From Azolla caroliniana (lineage: Eukaryota > Polypodiophyta): DNA of 64,000 nucleotides. The stretch covers positions 2,108,001-2,172,000 of the forward strand of contig JBHGNT010000010.1 in NCBI GenBank assembly GCA_043228905.1, written 5' to 3'. The notes below the pieces were generated by a model. That model had not been told where the DNA came from. It saw nothing but the letters and a program-made list of their open reading frames with translations, and ran no database searches. Of the stretch, positions 34,057 to 43,899 are shown piece after piece (position 1 is the stretch's first letter; each line of letters begins with the position of its first letter). The translations under genes and the position numbers were made by a program.

Positions 34057-34144
34057 GTGCAACGACCTACAATCTGTCATACGCAGGTACTCAACAGCAA
34101 CGAATGCTTCTTGATCTTCCGCAAAGACGACTTTCTCCACAACA
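33853..34144 (+). repeat. 3' LTR of copia B
   Basis: 292 bp. Same as the 5' LTR except for a shorter, differently interrupted CT tract. Followed by AACAG. Confidence 0.95.
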
Positions 34145-35900
34145 AACAGAACCGGCCGAGGAAGATGAAACTGATACCGGAACCGGCCCCGATCCCGAAA
34201 TGGATTCGGATGAAGAGGAAATGGATGAGCCGGTTACCGAAGCTCCGGAATGGAGATATCCTCTAAGAGAGAGAAGGCCCCCCCGGAGATTCCCGGAACC
34301 AGAGCACGTGCTGCTAACCGACGAGGGGGAGCTGGAGAGTTTTGAAGAAGCAAAGCTTGACAACCATAGCCGCAGGTGGTTAAGTGCCATGCAGGAGGAG
34401 ATGGATTCCCTGCATGAGAACCACACATATGAACTTGTGGAGTTGCCGAAAGGAAAGCGGGCACTTCGAAACAAGTGGGTGTTCAAGCTGAAACCGGGAG
34501 ATGCCGGAAACCCCCCGAGATACAAAGCCAGGATCGTGGTGAAGGGGTTCCAGCAGAAGAAGGGCGTCGACTTCGACGAGATATTTGCCCCGGTAGTGAA
34601 GATGACCTCCATTCGGACGGTGCTGAGCATAGCGGCAAGCATGGACCTCGAGGTAGAACAGATGGACGTGAAGACGACATTCCTTCACGGTGACCTCGAA
34701 GAAGAGATCTACATGCAGCAACCGGAAGGATTCGAGAAGAAAGGGAAGGAGCACCTGGTATGCCGGTTGAAGAAGAGCCTTTACGGACTGAAGCAGGCTC
34801 CCCGGCAATGGAACCGGAAGTTCGACTCTTTCATGACCGACGAAGGGTACCACAAAACGCAGTCTCATCACTGCGTGTTTGTGAAGAAGTTCGAAGGAGG
34901 AGACTTTCTAATACTCCTCCTGTACGTGGACGACATGTTGATCGTCGGACGGGACCAGGTCAAGATACGGATGCTGAAGAAAGCACTTCACCGAACCTTC
35001 TCAATGAAGGACCTGGGTCCGGCGAGGCAAATATTAGGGATGCACATCATCCGGGACCGGAGGAAGAAGCAGTTGTGGCTGTCACAGGAGAAGTACGTGA
35101 CAAAGGTGCTTCACCGGTTCAACATGTCGGAAGCAAGACCGGTCGGATCGACCCTCCCGGCAAACTGCAAGTTGTCCAGCAAGCAAAGCCCCAAGACAAA
35201 GGCCGAGAAGGAGGACATGATGAAAGTACCATATGCCTCTGCCGTCGGAAGCTTGATGTACGCAATGGTGTGTACAAGACCGGACATAGGATATGCAGTC
35301 GGAGTGGTGAGCCGGTACATGAGCAATCCCGGCAAAGAGCACTGGAACGCGGTCAAGTGGATACTCTGATACCTGAAGGGCACGACAAACGTGTGCCTCC
35401 GATTCGGCTCCGGTAAGCCCGAACTCGACGGCTTTACCGATTCGGATATGTCGGCTGATGCAGATACCAGCCGGTCCACATCAGGGTATGTGATGACGTA
35501 TGCAGGGGGAGCTGTTTCGTGGCAGTCGAGGCTGCAGAAGACGGTTGCGTTGTCAACCACGGAGGCGGAGTACATGGCGGCTGTTGAAGCCGGCAAGGAA
35601 ATAATATGGATGAAGGACTTCATTAGAGAGCTCGGTATCCGGCAGGAGGAGTACCGACTCTACTGCGACAGTCAGAGTGCCATCCACCTTGCGAAGAATG
35701 CGGCCTATCACTCCCGGACGAAGCACATCCAGCGAAGATATCACTGGATCCGGGAAAGGATAGAAGACCAGGAGTTCGTGCTGACGAAGATCCACACGGA
35801 CGAGAACGGGTCAGACATGCTGACCAAAGTGCTCACACCCGACAAGCTGGAAGCGTGCCGGAAGAGGGTCGGACTGGAAAGACATCCCATGCCGAAGTGA
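34145..35900 (+). CDS. Copia A Pol, second part (RT and RNase H), one TGA
   Basis: Resumes copia A pol after the copia B insertion, in the frame expected when B and one AACAG are removed. Reverse transcriptase: NKWVFKLKPG, KARIVVKGFQQKKGVDFDE, MDVKTTFLHGDLEEEIYMQQ, LYVDDMLIVG with the YVDD catalytic box, MKDLGPARQILGM. A TGA at 35367-35369 (VKWIL-stop-YLKGTT) interrupts it where copia B and C both have Arg. RNase H follows: TDSDMSADADTSRSTSG, LSTTEAEYMAA, YCDSQSAIHLAKN, HIQRRYHWIRE. It ends at 35900, about ten bases before the 3' LTR. Confidence 0.9.
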
Positions 35901-35910
35901 AGGGGGAGTT

Positions 35911-36476
35911 TGTTGGGATTACGGTCCCTCCGGATGGGATGGTCGGATGTCCGGGAATCGGGAATGAAGACCCCGGCTACGGAGCCGGATGATGAAGACC
36001 CCGGCTACGGAGCCGGATGACGGATGTACCCGGAGAGAGATCCGGATGCGGGGACATATTTGTGAATATGTTTGCCAAGGGCCCTTGAGGCTATATTTGT
36101 AAATAGCCCGTAAGTCATATGTGTATAAATATGACTTAGGGCAAACAGTTTTATGTTGTTGCTCATTTTTCTTGTTTGCAAAGTGAGAGCAGCCGAGAGA
36201 GAGAGAGAGAGACGAAGAGGTCGTTGCCTCTGTGTATTACCGCCGCCTGTGGCGAAGACAGTGAGCTCAAGGTTGTTGCCTTGTAGCTTCACCATTGTAC
36301 ACCTCTGTTTATAGTGATAGTTGGAGTTTGAGGACTCCCGTGGTTTTTCCCATTTAGGGTTTTCCACGTAAAACATCCTGTGTACCTTTCTCTCTGTTGT
36401 CTTCGTGCATTTTGTATTTCCTGTTTTCTGTGAGTTGATCCTATTCCTCGGTGGTGGCCGAGCGCTGTGTTCGACA
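35911..36476 (+). repeat. 3' LTR of copia A
   Basis: 566 bp, preceded by the polypurine tract and followed by GGATT. Essentially identical to the 5' LTR. Antisense open frames within it (a 123-codon one occurs in both LTRs) are not genes. Confidence 0.96.
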
Positions 36477-36481
36477 GGATT
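36477..36481. repeat. Target-site duplication GGATT, right of copia A
   Basis: Matches 25805-25809 exactly. Confidence 0.95.
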
Positions 36482-39234
36482 TGGTTGACACGCTCCGTTT
36501 GCCCATCAGTTTGGGGGTGATAAGCGGAGGACAACTTGACAGAGATGCCTAAAGTTTGTAGCAGGCGCTGCTAGAAGTGAGACAAACTGGGGTCCGCGAT
36601 CCGAGATGACATCATCGGGGAGTCCATGCAAGCGTACCACATTGTTGAGTAGTAGATGCACCATTCCTTCTCCGGAAATGGTTTTGGAGCATGGAGTGAA
36701 GTGAGCCATCTTCGTAAACCGATCGACAACGACCAACACCGAGTCATAGCTATTGACCAAGGGTAGATCAGTTATCAGGTCCATAGAGATAGAGGCCCAA
36801 GGACGACGAGGACATGGAAGCGGTTGTAGTAAGCCGTATGGCCGATGATGAATGGCTTTGGAGCGAGCACAAAACTCACAACTCTTTATGTATTCTTTGA
36901 CCAACTTCCATGGTTGTGGCCACCAATACCCCTGAGAGATTAGCTCGAGGGTTTTCGCGACCCCGAAATGACCTGCAAGTGGGTCATCATGGCATTCCCG
37001 CAACACCCGGGTGTGACATGGGCCCTCTGGGATGTATAAGAGATGATCTCGGAACAACAAACCCTCTTGTATGGTGAAGGTGTCAAGATCCTTCCTTTTG
37101 GTCGCCTTGGAGGGGTTTTGCAGACTATCTCGAATCTCGTTGGCAAACGCATCGGTCTTGGATGCATCAGTGATTTGTTGGAGTAAAGAATCATCTTGCA
37201 ACATACACGTGGCAAAAAGATGCAATTGGTCGGGTTTCAACAAACGTCTAGATTGTTGAGCATAAGCAGCATCCCCAGGGCGGAGTGCAAGGTCCGCACG
37301 GAGAGAAAGGGCATCAACCTTCCCATGTTGGCCACCAGGTCGAAATACGATCTCAAAATCGTAGTCGGCGAGAAATGTCGACCAACGGGCCTGCCTTCGA
37401 TTCAAAGTACGAGTGGTGGAAAAATAAACTAAATTTTTATGATCAGTCACTACCTGGACACGATGTTGTGCGCCGGCCAAGTAGGGTCGCCATTCTTCAA
37501 AGGCAACAATGATAGCAGCAAGCTCCTTGTCGTAAATGGGATAATTGATTTCGGATGCCGTAAATTTTTGGGAATAGTAAGCCACTGGGTGCATTAGGTT
37601 GTTGTCGTCTGCCTGGGATAAGATGGCGCCAATGGCAAAGTCAGAGGCATCGGTTTTGACTTGGAAGGGTTTTGTGGGGTCGGCATGTAGCAGCACCGGG
37701 GCAGTGATGAATGCGTGTTTGAGTGAGTCGAACGCATTTTGCACCTCCGAGGTCCATAAAAATGGAATGCCTTTATGGGTGAGAGCGATAAGAGGTTGTG
37801 CTAGGGTGGAAAACCCCTTGATGAAGCGACGGTAAAAATTCGTGAAGCCGAGGAAGGATTGCACATCTTTAAGTCGCCTTGGAGTTGCCCACGCCTGAAT
37901 GACAGAGACCTTCATATCCATGGTGATGCCAGTGGGCGAGATGATGTAGCCCAGAAATTCGATCGAGGTACGGTCGAACTCGCATTTCTCGCCTTTGGCA
38001 TAAAGGCCATGCTTGCGAAGTTTGGCAAGAACTAATCAGACTTGGCGAGTGTGCTCCTCCATGTTTGGCGAGAAAATGAGAATATCATCGAGGTAAATGA
38101 CAACAAAAAGATCAAGATATTCCCAGAATATATCATTCATCATATGTTGAAAAACTGCGGGAGCGTTAGTAAGACCAAAAGGCATTACCTTGTATTCGAA
38201 ATGCCCATACCGTGTTCGAAATGCGGTTTTCCATTCATTCCCCGACTTGATGCGTACTAGATTGTACGCTCCACGCAGATCAACTTTGGAGAAGACATGC
38301 GCAACTCGAAGCCGATCAAGGAGTTCGGGGATCAGAGGTAGCGGATAGCGGTTGCGCACAGTGAGTTTGTTGAGACCTCGGCAGTCGACGCATAAGCGTA
38401 GAGAGCCGTCCTTCTTCTTCACAAATAAAATGGGGGCCCCGGCTGGTGACTTAGAAGGTTGAATAAATCCTTTCTTGAGGTTCTCATCAAGATACACACG
38501 AAGGGCCTTCAACTCTGGTGTAGACAACGCATATAGAGGACCAAAGGGTGGACACGCACCTTCTTGAAGATCAATCAGACAGTCGTAGAGCCGGTGTTCA
38601 GGCAAACGATTAGCATTACATTTTTCAAATACGTCGGAGAAGTGTTGGTATTTTTCGGGAATAACATGGAGTGTGTTAGAAATGGCGCCACAAACAAACC
38701 CATCCTGGACCAATGATGGGGTAGTCAATTCGGAGTCGACCGTCTCCGAAGGATAGGAAACTAAATTTACCTTCATACTTTTGCACGGGCATCTTGGTTT
38801 GCTAAATGTGATCGAGTGGTTGCACCAATCCACTATTGGATTGTGCGCCTCCAACCACGTTAGTCTTAAGATGATCGGATGTCGAGGAGATGCGATGAGG
38901 AAAAAGGCGAGCTCCTCCTTGTGTGAGCCCACCTGAAGCCCTAATGGGATTGTAGCTTGAGTAATTGCACCTGACGAGAGGACGCACCCGTCGATGGCTT
39001 CAATTGGAATGGGTTGTGAGAGGCCAACGACATGTACGCCATGTGCTTGGGCAAACGCAACGTCGATGAAGCAAGCAGATGCCCCAGAATCAAGTAAAGC
39101 AACAGACTGAATGGAACTAGAGTTAAACGAAAGCCATACCTCCAATGTGAAATTTCTTGATGGTCCGGCAATGGAACCAAGAGAATGTGGGCGACGGGAG
39201 ATGTCCAGTTGCATGGCTCCTACTACAACTGAAC
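36482..39234 (-). pseudogene. Gypsy F Pol (protease, RT, RNase H, integrase core)
   Basis: The minus strand is open from about 39234 in the frame one base back from gag, consistent with a -1 frameshift. Protease: [16 protein letters not shown]. Reverse transcriptase: [59 protein letters not shown] at 38036-38038 (RQV-stop-LVLAKL) breaks it where fragment E has Arg. RNase H: TDASDFAIGAILSQ, YPIYDKELAAI. Integrase: CHDDPLAGHFGV..CEFCARSKAIHH, VVVDRFTKMAHF, SDRGPQF. A frameshift near 36590 puts SSAYHPQTDGQTERVNQ into another frame. The sequence then meets the copia A insertion. Confidence 0.92.
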
Positions 39235-40236
39235 GACGTCGTTTTCCGGATGTTGGGGTCCGTTAGCTCGATGGAATTGTGGGCGAGTACTCCTAGGACA
39301 ATGGCGAACGACATGACCGGAGGCGCCACAATACATGCACAAGCCATTAACCCGCCGAAATTGCCGTTCAGCATCAGTCAATGGCCGAAATCAGGCTTGA
39401 TCAATTTCCATGGGGACAGGAGCATCTGCCAAAGTAGGCGAGTGTGAGGATGCCTGGGGTTGTATGACCGGGGCATGGTGTGGAAGTGAATGAGGTGGAA
39501 CCCAAGTCCGGCGCTCTTCTTGGCGAAATTCGAAAAGACGATTGTCACAATGGACTACTTGTGAAATCGCTTGGGATAACGAGGTGGGCTCCGGAAAGTT
39601 TAAGAGAAGATTCTTGACATTGCTTCGAAGGCCACGCCAAAAGTGATAAGCTAAAGCTTGATCATCCCAATTGATGTCGCATGCTAGTTGTCGAAATTCT
39701 GAAGCATAGACCGAAGCTGCACGCGAACCTTGTTCGAGTGCATAAATCTTGTTAAGAGATGTACGTCGTCGGTCCATCTCTCCAAATGTGGCCTCTAGCT
39801 CGGCGAGGAAGGCGGGAAAGTCCTCCAATAGAGGTGACAAGGTTTCTACCAATGGTGCAAACCAAGCTTGGGCCGGACCGGAGAGAGGGGTGCCCACAAG
39901 GCCGACTTGTCGAACACCATCTCCATAACGTTGAGGTTGTAGCCGAATGATAAGTCGAACTTGGTTGATGAACCCTCGGAAACGCGACCTCGTTCCATCA
40001 AATTTTTCTAGGAGGCTAACCTTAGGCTCAAGAAACTGTGACGAAGCTAGGCTAGATGTTGGCAGAAGATCGGGCTCTAGGCTAGGTTGTTGTGGGAGAC
40101 TAGGGTTCGGGGGTTGTGAGGATAGGGAGGTACCGACTTGAAGTTCTTGTAAAGAATTTCGAAGAGCTTCATTTTCAAGCTGTAGTTGTCGTAAGGCTAC
40201 CATTATTTGGCCTAACTCACTAGTTGAGTCGGACAT
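39235..40236 (-). pseudogene. Gypsy F Gag, with an in-frame TGA
   Basis: From the ATG at 40236: an N-terminal helical region (MSDSTSELGQIMVALRQLQ), then the retrotransposon Gag domain (VSLLEKFDGTRSRFRGFINQ, GPAQAWFAPLVE, LAYHFWRGL). A TGA at 39391-39393 follows EIDQA. The same frame then continues through a CCHC zinc knuckle (CMYCGASGHVVRHC) to a stop near 39240, next to the start of the pol frame. The TGA therefore removes the zinc knuckle. It is probably another CGA-to-TGA change, but no second gag copy is available here to prove it. Confidence 0.88.
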
Positions 40237-40286
40237 AGCTATGGCTTATGAGAGGGAGAGCTATGAGGATGGGAAGGTGAACAAAC

Positions 40287-40640
40287 TGTCATGGATCATA
40301 AGCTCAAGAGACAGGCAAGAAGATAACCAAATGGACAAGAAAGAAGATAGTATTAAAGGAAAGACTCCATAACTAGTGTTGTTCACCTTGAATTCCTTCA
40401 AGGTGAACTCCTCTATTTATACTACATGGCATGCATACTTGTTGCACGCATGTGAATCTACAATAGAGCATGTAGGTATGCATGCATGTGCCAAGTGTAA
40501 ATACTACAAGGGGTCAACTATGCACATGATGCTAGCAAAATAATAAGGACCAATTACATACATAACTATGTACTAGATATCTTGGTTAACTCATAATACT
40601 AGATTATAACATGGGCGTGTCAAGAGTTCGAATCTTGACA
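40287..40640 (-). repeat. 5' LTR of gypsy F
   Basis: 354 bp, the same length as the LTR at 24682. It differs by T for C at 40291 (CpG site), G for A near 40314, and T for G near 40354. Beyond its outer edge lies not target DNA but another copy of the element's own 3' internal end. Confidence 0.92.
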
Positions 40641-40724
40641 TTATCCCCCCTCCTACGCCACCTTCCCAAATCGGCCGCTGGTTTGTGGGGATATCGGTGA
40701 TGAAAATCTTGGACGACCTTTGGG
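40641..40724 (-). mobile_element. Duplicated 3' internal end of gypsy F outside the 5' LTR
   Basis: 84 bp next to the 5' LTR repeat 25036-25119 with one difference: the polypurine tract and the KVVQDFHH chromodomain end. In a simple insertion this place would hold target DNA. An LTR with internal sequence on both sides means two tandem family members once shared it. The second copy is cut off at 40724. Confidence 0.85.
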
Positions 40725-41408
40725 AAGATGAACACACGAGCACCACCAAAATGCCAATCCCTACGAACCACGACCACCCGAACGGCGAGCACATGGGCTC
40801 GCAATGACGAACGGGGCGGAGCAACGTCGAACCAACGAAGTTTGGGCTCACGAGCACTTCGAGTGCCGACATGAAGAAGACGAGCACGTGGCGATGGGGG
40901 GATGAAGGGGTATGAGATGAAGAGAAGTGGTGAATAAGAAGATGAAGAGCTCCGAAGGAAAATTGGCGATAGTCTCCTCCTCCCAAAACGTCCTCCCGAA
41001 TGAGCCCCCCTCGACCTCCTTTTATAGATAAAAAAGGAAGGGGGGTCGCCAATTTTGTCTTCAATGAAAAAGGAATAAAATTCCTTAAATCACGCTGCAC
41101 TGTAAAACTTGATTTGAACCGTGCACCACTAGCTAGAAGTCAATGTGACTATCCACTAGCCCATTAATTCTCTCTTATATAATATATAATTCTATCTCTA
41201 TAAATTCATAGCCTGTCTCCCCTCTACCTTTTATCTCTCCTCTCTCTTACTTTTTACACGAGCTTCTATACCTCCTTTCCACCCTTTCTTTTCCTTTTTA
41301 TTTTGCATATGCACAATTAATCACCTTTGTCTGCACACACATTGCACATGCACATTTTAACCCCCCTTTCGCCGGTTTTTCCCACTCTCGAGCACGCCAC
41401 ATCACGAC
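40725..41408. mobile_element. Layer X, right remnant
   Basis: About 680 bp between gypsy F and copia C belonging to neither. It contains a GC-rich part (40730-41040) and an AT-rich, CT-rich part. The outer end reads CATCACGACACC, the inverse of GGTGTCGCGAAG at 24516. No coding motif is recognised; the open frame at 40591-41100 (minus) reads partly through F sequence and has no family features. A CTCCTTTTATAGATAAAAAAGG phrase near 41020 looks promoter-like. Confidence 0.45.
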
Positions 41409-41412
41409 ACCG

Positions 41413-43083
41413 ACTGACCACCCCTACGACATAGGCTAGGTCGGGTCGGGTCGCCACCATTGCGTACATGATACTTCGTACTACCGATGCGTAGGGTATC
41501 TTTCCATTAAGTTCTCTCTCCTTGTTCGTCGAAGGAGAGTCTCTGTCCGATAGTCCAATCAACGTCGGAAGCGGTGTCGATGCTAGCTTCGCATTCTCCA
41601 TGTTGAAGCGCTTCAGCACCTTGTGGATGTATTCGGACTGGGAGAGTCGGAGAGTTTTAGTCATCCGATTTCGCTCTATCCTCATGCCCAGTATGTGTCG
41701 GGCTTGTCCGAGTTCCTTCATCGCGAACTTTGCGTGAAGGCTCCGCTTCAGCTTATCGATCTCTGCTTGATTGCTTCCTGCAATCAACATGTCGTCGACG
41801 TATAGGATCAGATAGATCCTTGACTCGTCGACCAGTTGCCGAACATACATGCATGGGTCGGAGTCTGTTTTCTTGTATCCAAACTATCGTATGTAGGAGT
41901 CAAACTTATGGTACCACATTCTCGGCGCTTGTTTTCGGCCATATAGACTTTTCTTTAGTTGACATACGAGGTGACTTTCCTCCCCCGTCGTCGTGAAGCT
42001 TACCGGTTGAGACATGTATATGTCTTCTGCCAGATCTCCATGTAGGAATGTCGTCTTTATTTCCATCTACTCGAGCTCTAGATCTTTTGTCACCACGACT
42101 CCTAGTAGGAGTCCGAGGGTGGTCATCTTGACTACTGGTGAGAATATCTCATCGTAGTCGACCCCGTATTCCTATTTGAATACTTTCACGACAAGCCGAG
42201 CTTTGTACTTGGGTTTCTCTGAGTCGGATACATACTTGTATCAGAAAACCCATTTGCAAGGTAGCGGCTTCCTTCTAACTGGTAGTTCAACTAGCTCCCA
42301 TGTCTGATTCTGATGAATCGAGTCCATTTTGGATTTCATGGCTTGTAGCCATGTTTCGGCATTCGGTGCGGCCATAGCTTCTTCATAGGTGCTTGGTTTA
42401 CCTGCATTCGTGTAGTTGACATAGTCGAGACCCGGTTGGTAGAACTCTATTTGCCTTTGAGCTCGTCCAGATCTCCTGTGTGCCGAGATGTTTGGTTCAG
42501 ATCCTTCGATCATCTCTGTTGGTCGATCGGTATTAGTTGAACCATCTGTATCAGGAGTCTTGTTAGGTGTCCCACCCCTAGATTGGGATTTCGACGGTGT
42601 TTGGTTGTCCTCCCTTATGGTTGTCGTCGACTATTTTCTGATTTGTCTCTTGGTGACTTTGCCTTTATCAATCCTGGTCGATTCAGCTGTGTCTTTGATG
42701 ACTTTGTCTTTGAGTTCTCTGATAGGACTTGTTGCCGATTCGGTGTCGGCAGGGAAGTTGGTAGTTTGTTGGAGTTCGACTTTTTGTCGAGTCTCTGATT
42801 CAGCCCGGTGGGTCAGTCCTTCTATGACAATGTTGTCATCTTCGAAGGATACCTTCTTACCAACTGTTTTCTGTTGGTTCCGTTGAGAGAAGATAGAGTC
42901 TTCATTGAAGACTACGTTGCTACTCCAGATCAATTTATGGTTCTCAGGGTCCCATAGCCGGTAGCCAATGTCCCCATCGGTTCCATAACCGAGAAATATG
43001 CACTTTGTTGCATGGGGTGCCAACTTCGTCCTTTTATCCCTAGGGATGAATGCGTAGGCTTCGCCTCTGAATATACGCAAACT
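41413..43083 (-). pseudogene. Copia C, pol 5' part (integrase end and RT)
   Basis: Minus-strand frame kept from 43080 to 41413, broken only by stops at 42631, 42241, about 42164, 42064 and 41886. It reads GEAYAFIPRDKRTKLAPHATKCIFLGYGTDGDIGYRLWD (integrase C-terminus), a variable linker, LPVRRKPLPCKWVF (stop), [75 protein letters not shown]. It then ends at the X junction and continues at 24512. All five stops can be reached by one C-to-T change (TGA or TAG). The part upstream of 43083, including gag and the 5' LTR, is missing. Confidence 0.88.
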
Positions 43084-43091
43084 GGTATCCT

Positions 43092-43262
43092 CTTCTTATA
43101 GTGATAGTTGGAGTCAATGGGCTCCTGTGGTTTTTCCCTATTAGGGTTTTCCACACAAACATCTAGTGTCATCTCTTACTTTGTAAGTACATTAATCTCA
43201 TTTCTATTTCCTGCTTTCTTCCATTGAGTGTTTAAGACTCAGTTGAGGCCAAGCACTATTCC
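43092..43262 (+). mobile_element. Fragment of copia A-family LTR
   Basis: It matches the 3' part of the copia A LTR (TTATAGTGATAGTTGGAGT, then GGTTTTTCCC, TTAGGGTTTTCCAC, TATTTCCTG, GAGGCCAAGC) with many changes. It lies head to head with the antisense copia C pol fragment, so the junction near 43085 is a rearrangement breakpoint or deletion scar. Confidence 0.8.
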
Positions 43263-43899
43263 ACACAAACCCTCGTGGTCCTGCATATATATTTTCAACA
43301 CAATTTGGTGACACAATTGTGTTCAACCATTGTTTAATCCAATTAGTGTATGGGAATTTCCTAGTAAAAAATAATATAACCACTTAATCATAGAATACAT
43401 CAAAATATTGCAACACTACCTTAGCATCAACTTCCACATAATGCACATCCTCATCAATGCATTCTTTCACTACATTTTCATTTTCTTTCACAATATCAAA
43501 CAATAAGGTATTGGCAATTCCCCATAAATCATCTCAATTATAGTGATCCTTGTCAACCTCATCTACATGTATTGCTTCAACATATCTCGTTTTTTTCTCA
43601 TTAATTTCCTCAATGATGTTAAACCTCCTAGAGCTTCCAATGTCTTCCCTTTGACAATTACATTCAACAATCACATTACTTTTTTTTGGTCCAATTGTTT
43701 CCATATCGATGTCCCCCACAATTTGAGAGGAATTCATGTATTATATCCATTATTCTTAATGCAATAGAGATCTGAGATAAAAACAATTTCCCGTTGTCGT
43801 GAAGATTCTGGGCCATAGTGAGAAACCGGGGAATATCAGAAGAATCAGCGGGGTGCATCATGTGCACTCACCCTTGTACAAATTGTGTAAATGATAGGG
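43263..43899. other. unassigned AT-rich DNA
   Basis: No gene or known repeat recognised. Short antisense frames (for example 43534-43737) lack motifs. Confidence 0.5.

Larger units (their letters stand above)
28730..34144 (+). mobile_element. Copia B: young full-length Ty1/copia element
   Basis: 5,415 bp with LTRs at 28730-29025 (296 bp) and 33853-34144 (292 bp), a primer-binding site (TGGTATCAGAGC, from 29028), one gag-pol frame and a polypurine tract (ACGGGGGAG, about 33844-33852). A perfect AACAG target duplication lies in copia A pol. The LTRs differ, as far as I can see, only in the length of a CT microsatellite. One TGA at 32208 is the only visible block in gag-pol, so it is nearly intact. 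Confidence 0.97.
25810..36476 (+). mobile_element. Copia A: Ty1/copia element with copia B inside
   Basis: A full-length element 10,667 bp long as it stands. After removing copia B and one AACAG it is about 5.25 kb. It has 566-bp LTRs (25810-26375 and 35911-36476) with one difference seen by eye, a primer-binding site (TGGTATCAGAGC, 26379-26390), gag-pol, and a polypurine tract (AAGGGGGAGT, about 35900-35909). A perfect GGATT duplication flanks it in gypsy F. It is a recent insertion. Stops at 27202 and 35367 interrupt gag-pol. Confidence 0.96.
24682..40640 (-). mobile_element. Gypsy F: chromodomain Ty3/gypsy element, split by copia A
   Basis: A minus-strand element with 354-bp LTRs at both ends, gag, protease, reverse transcriptase, RNase H, integrase and a C-terminal chromodomain (chromovirus type). 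Copia A (25810-36476) sits inside its integrase. Without the insert, F is about 5.3 kb, a normal size. The two LTRs show three differences by eye. Several stops and one frameshift make it non-autonomous. Confidence 0.92.

Noticed and set aside
36506-40236. Endogenous virus
   Set aside because: Gag-pol order, chromodomain, LTRs and lack of envelope or movement protein identify a Ty3/gypsy retrotransposon.
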